Shown in pieces: positions 29,328 through 30,322 of a stretch of DNA of 30,322 bases. The number at the start of each line of letters is the position of its first letter. Position 1 is the stretch's first letter. Both the position numbers and the translations under genes were made by a program. The stretch is from Phaeoceros laevis (lineage: Eukaryota > Anthocerotophyta > Anthocerotopsida > Notothyladales), in contig JBNGIQ010009433.1 of assembly GCA_049999765.1 (NCBI GenBank), forward strand, positions 155,375 through 185,696. Reading direction: 5' to 3'. A model generated the notes under the pieces. It saw only the letters and a program-made list of their open reading frames with translations. It did no database searches and was not told where the DNA came from.

Positions 29328-30322
29328 TCATGGTCGACCCTTACAACTGCAACTCCCGTTTGCAAATCGATGCACGCGGTACCCATCCCTTACCACAATG
29401 TCTCTATATTCAAGCCTTGACATGATTTCCGAGGAGCTGTGGCAGTCACTGCACATGCGTAGATTCTTCGTTACCACCAGAGGTGTCCCACTCGGAGTGT
29501 TAAACAGACCAAACGCCAGAGCTAGCTTCTCAGCATGCCCACACAGCAAATCTTCCTTTTCCTTCTGACTCAGTGGTTTCAACACCAACTTTGTGTGAGG
29601 TACGTGGCCACCTTCCTGCTTCACACGTGCATATGTGCTCTCTACCTTAACCGCAATATCCTTTCTACTTTCTCCCACCAGAAATCTGTGTACCTCCTTA
29701 TTCACCTCAATGCTCGCCACTGTTTCTTGTTAGCTCCTGCTGCCCTTCTCTGTGTTTCAATCATGTCTACATCGGTCCACCTACCTGCATCTGCGTAGGC
29801 ATTGGCCATGAGCACATAGGCAGACGCCATTTGAGGGTCCAGCCTAACAATGCTTTCAAAACACCACACAGCCCTCTCTATATCCCCGTGACTTTTGCAG
29901 GCATTCAACAAAGACGTCAAACCCACCACATTACTTTGGCCTTCACATGATAATAGCATCTTCTCTGCCTCATTTAATTGGCCAGCACGCCCAAGAAGAT
30001 CAATCATGCAGTTGTAATGCTCAATAGTAGGTTTGATGCCATGCTGTTCAGCCATGGAATCCAAGAGTTTGTGACCCTCGTGGACTAGTCCCTCATGACT
30101 GCATGCTACTAAAAGGCAAGTAAAAGTAACATCATCAGGATGACAACCGGCAACTAACATCTCCTCAAAACAAGCTAGTGCCTTGCGACCTTCATCACAA
30201 GCACCATACCCAGCAATCAGGGCGTTCCATGTGACCACATTCTTTGTGTTCATGCTGTCAAAAATCTGGCGTGCATCTTCTAGCTCACCACATTTTGCAT
30301 ACATGTCCACCAGGCAGTTGCC
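29328..30322 (-). CDS. PPR protein with DYW:KP deaminase domain (3' part, one frame break, runs off the window)
   Basis: The 5' part lies beyond the window; the frame is open to the last base (GNCLVDMYAKCG). From 30322 to 29722 it encodes the last PLS repeats (KNVVTWNALIAGYGACDEG, PTIEHYNCMIDLLGRAGQ), E1 (GLTSLLNACKSHGD) and E2 (YVLMANAYADAGRW). At about 29722 the frame shifts by one base. The continuation (29720-29328) has SIEVNKEVHRFLVGES, the deaminase zinc site HAE ... CSDC, and the C-terminus GSCSCKGRP. Ending in GRP instead of DYW is the mark of DYW:KP proteins, proposed or shown to do U-to-C editing in hornworts, lycophytes and ferns. One extra base at the break would give KKP before VASIEV, fitting the KP signature. 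As it stands the gene is either a pseudogene or carries a sequencing error. Confidence 0.88.
29702..29742 (-). other. Frame break before the DYW:KP domain
   Basis: The upstream frame reads NKKQWRALR and stops at 29702. The downstream frame reads VASIEVNKEVHRF from 29720. The two overlap, and conserved E2 and DYW sequence lies on either side, so a single-base loss (or two-base gain) at about 29721-29722 is the simplest explanation. Confidence 0.85.

Overview
This is a nuclear fragment of a land plant genome, most likely a fern, with a lycophyte or hornwort as alternatives. Supporting signs are a three-exon LEAFY (LFY/FLO) gene, three genes for PLS-class pentatricopeptide repeat (PPR) proteins, one of which ends in a DYW domain with the terminal triplet GRP (the 'DYW:KP' type known from lineages with U-to-C organelle RNA editing), a Ty1/copia retrotransposon primed by initiator tRNA-Met, and much repeat-rich sequence. 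Three runs of N (7606-7705, 8515-8614, 9868-9877) show a draft assembly. The species assignment is inference.

Layout. 1-6500: a minus-strand Ty1/copia element. Its 5' LTR (6253-6500) and PBS are complete, its 3' LTR is cut by the window start, and its gag-pol frame is broken by two in-frame stops and two frameshifts. 6501-7605: a coding-like but interrupted region I do not recognise, ending at a gap. 7706-13416: repeat-dominated DNA with duplicated segments, short tandem arrays and a SINE-like sequence, but no convincing gene. 13417-14872 (minus): LEAFY homologue, 404 residues as modelled, with an open frame continuing upstream to 15133. 16140-19694 (minus): PPR protein with nine PLS triplets, E1/E2/E+ and no DYW. 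20244-21790 (plus): three-exon NYN-domain protein with a C2H2 zinc finger, divergent from the PPR gene. 21791-26419: repeats, a GC-rich island with hairpins, then AT-rich sequence. 26420-28729 (minus): a shorter paralogue of the first PPR gene with five triplets, cut off in the E+ motif. 29328-30322 (minus, running off the window): the 3' part of a third PPR gene, with a DYW:KP domain and a one-base frame break just before it.

How the genes relate. The PPR proteins are expected to act in chloroplasts or mitochondria as site-specific RNA-binding editing factors. Two lack the deaminase domain and would need one in trans, while the third carries it. The NYN protein, with a basic Ser/Arg-containing N-terminus, may also be an organellar RNA-processing enzyme. 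LEAFY is an unrelated nuclear transcription factor. Its DNA-binding domain carries Gln and Cys at two positions (312 and 345 in Arabidopsis numbering) linked to DNA specificity, and this is the most interesting single observation in the window, together with the KP-type DYW domain.
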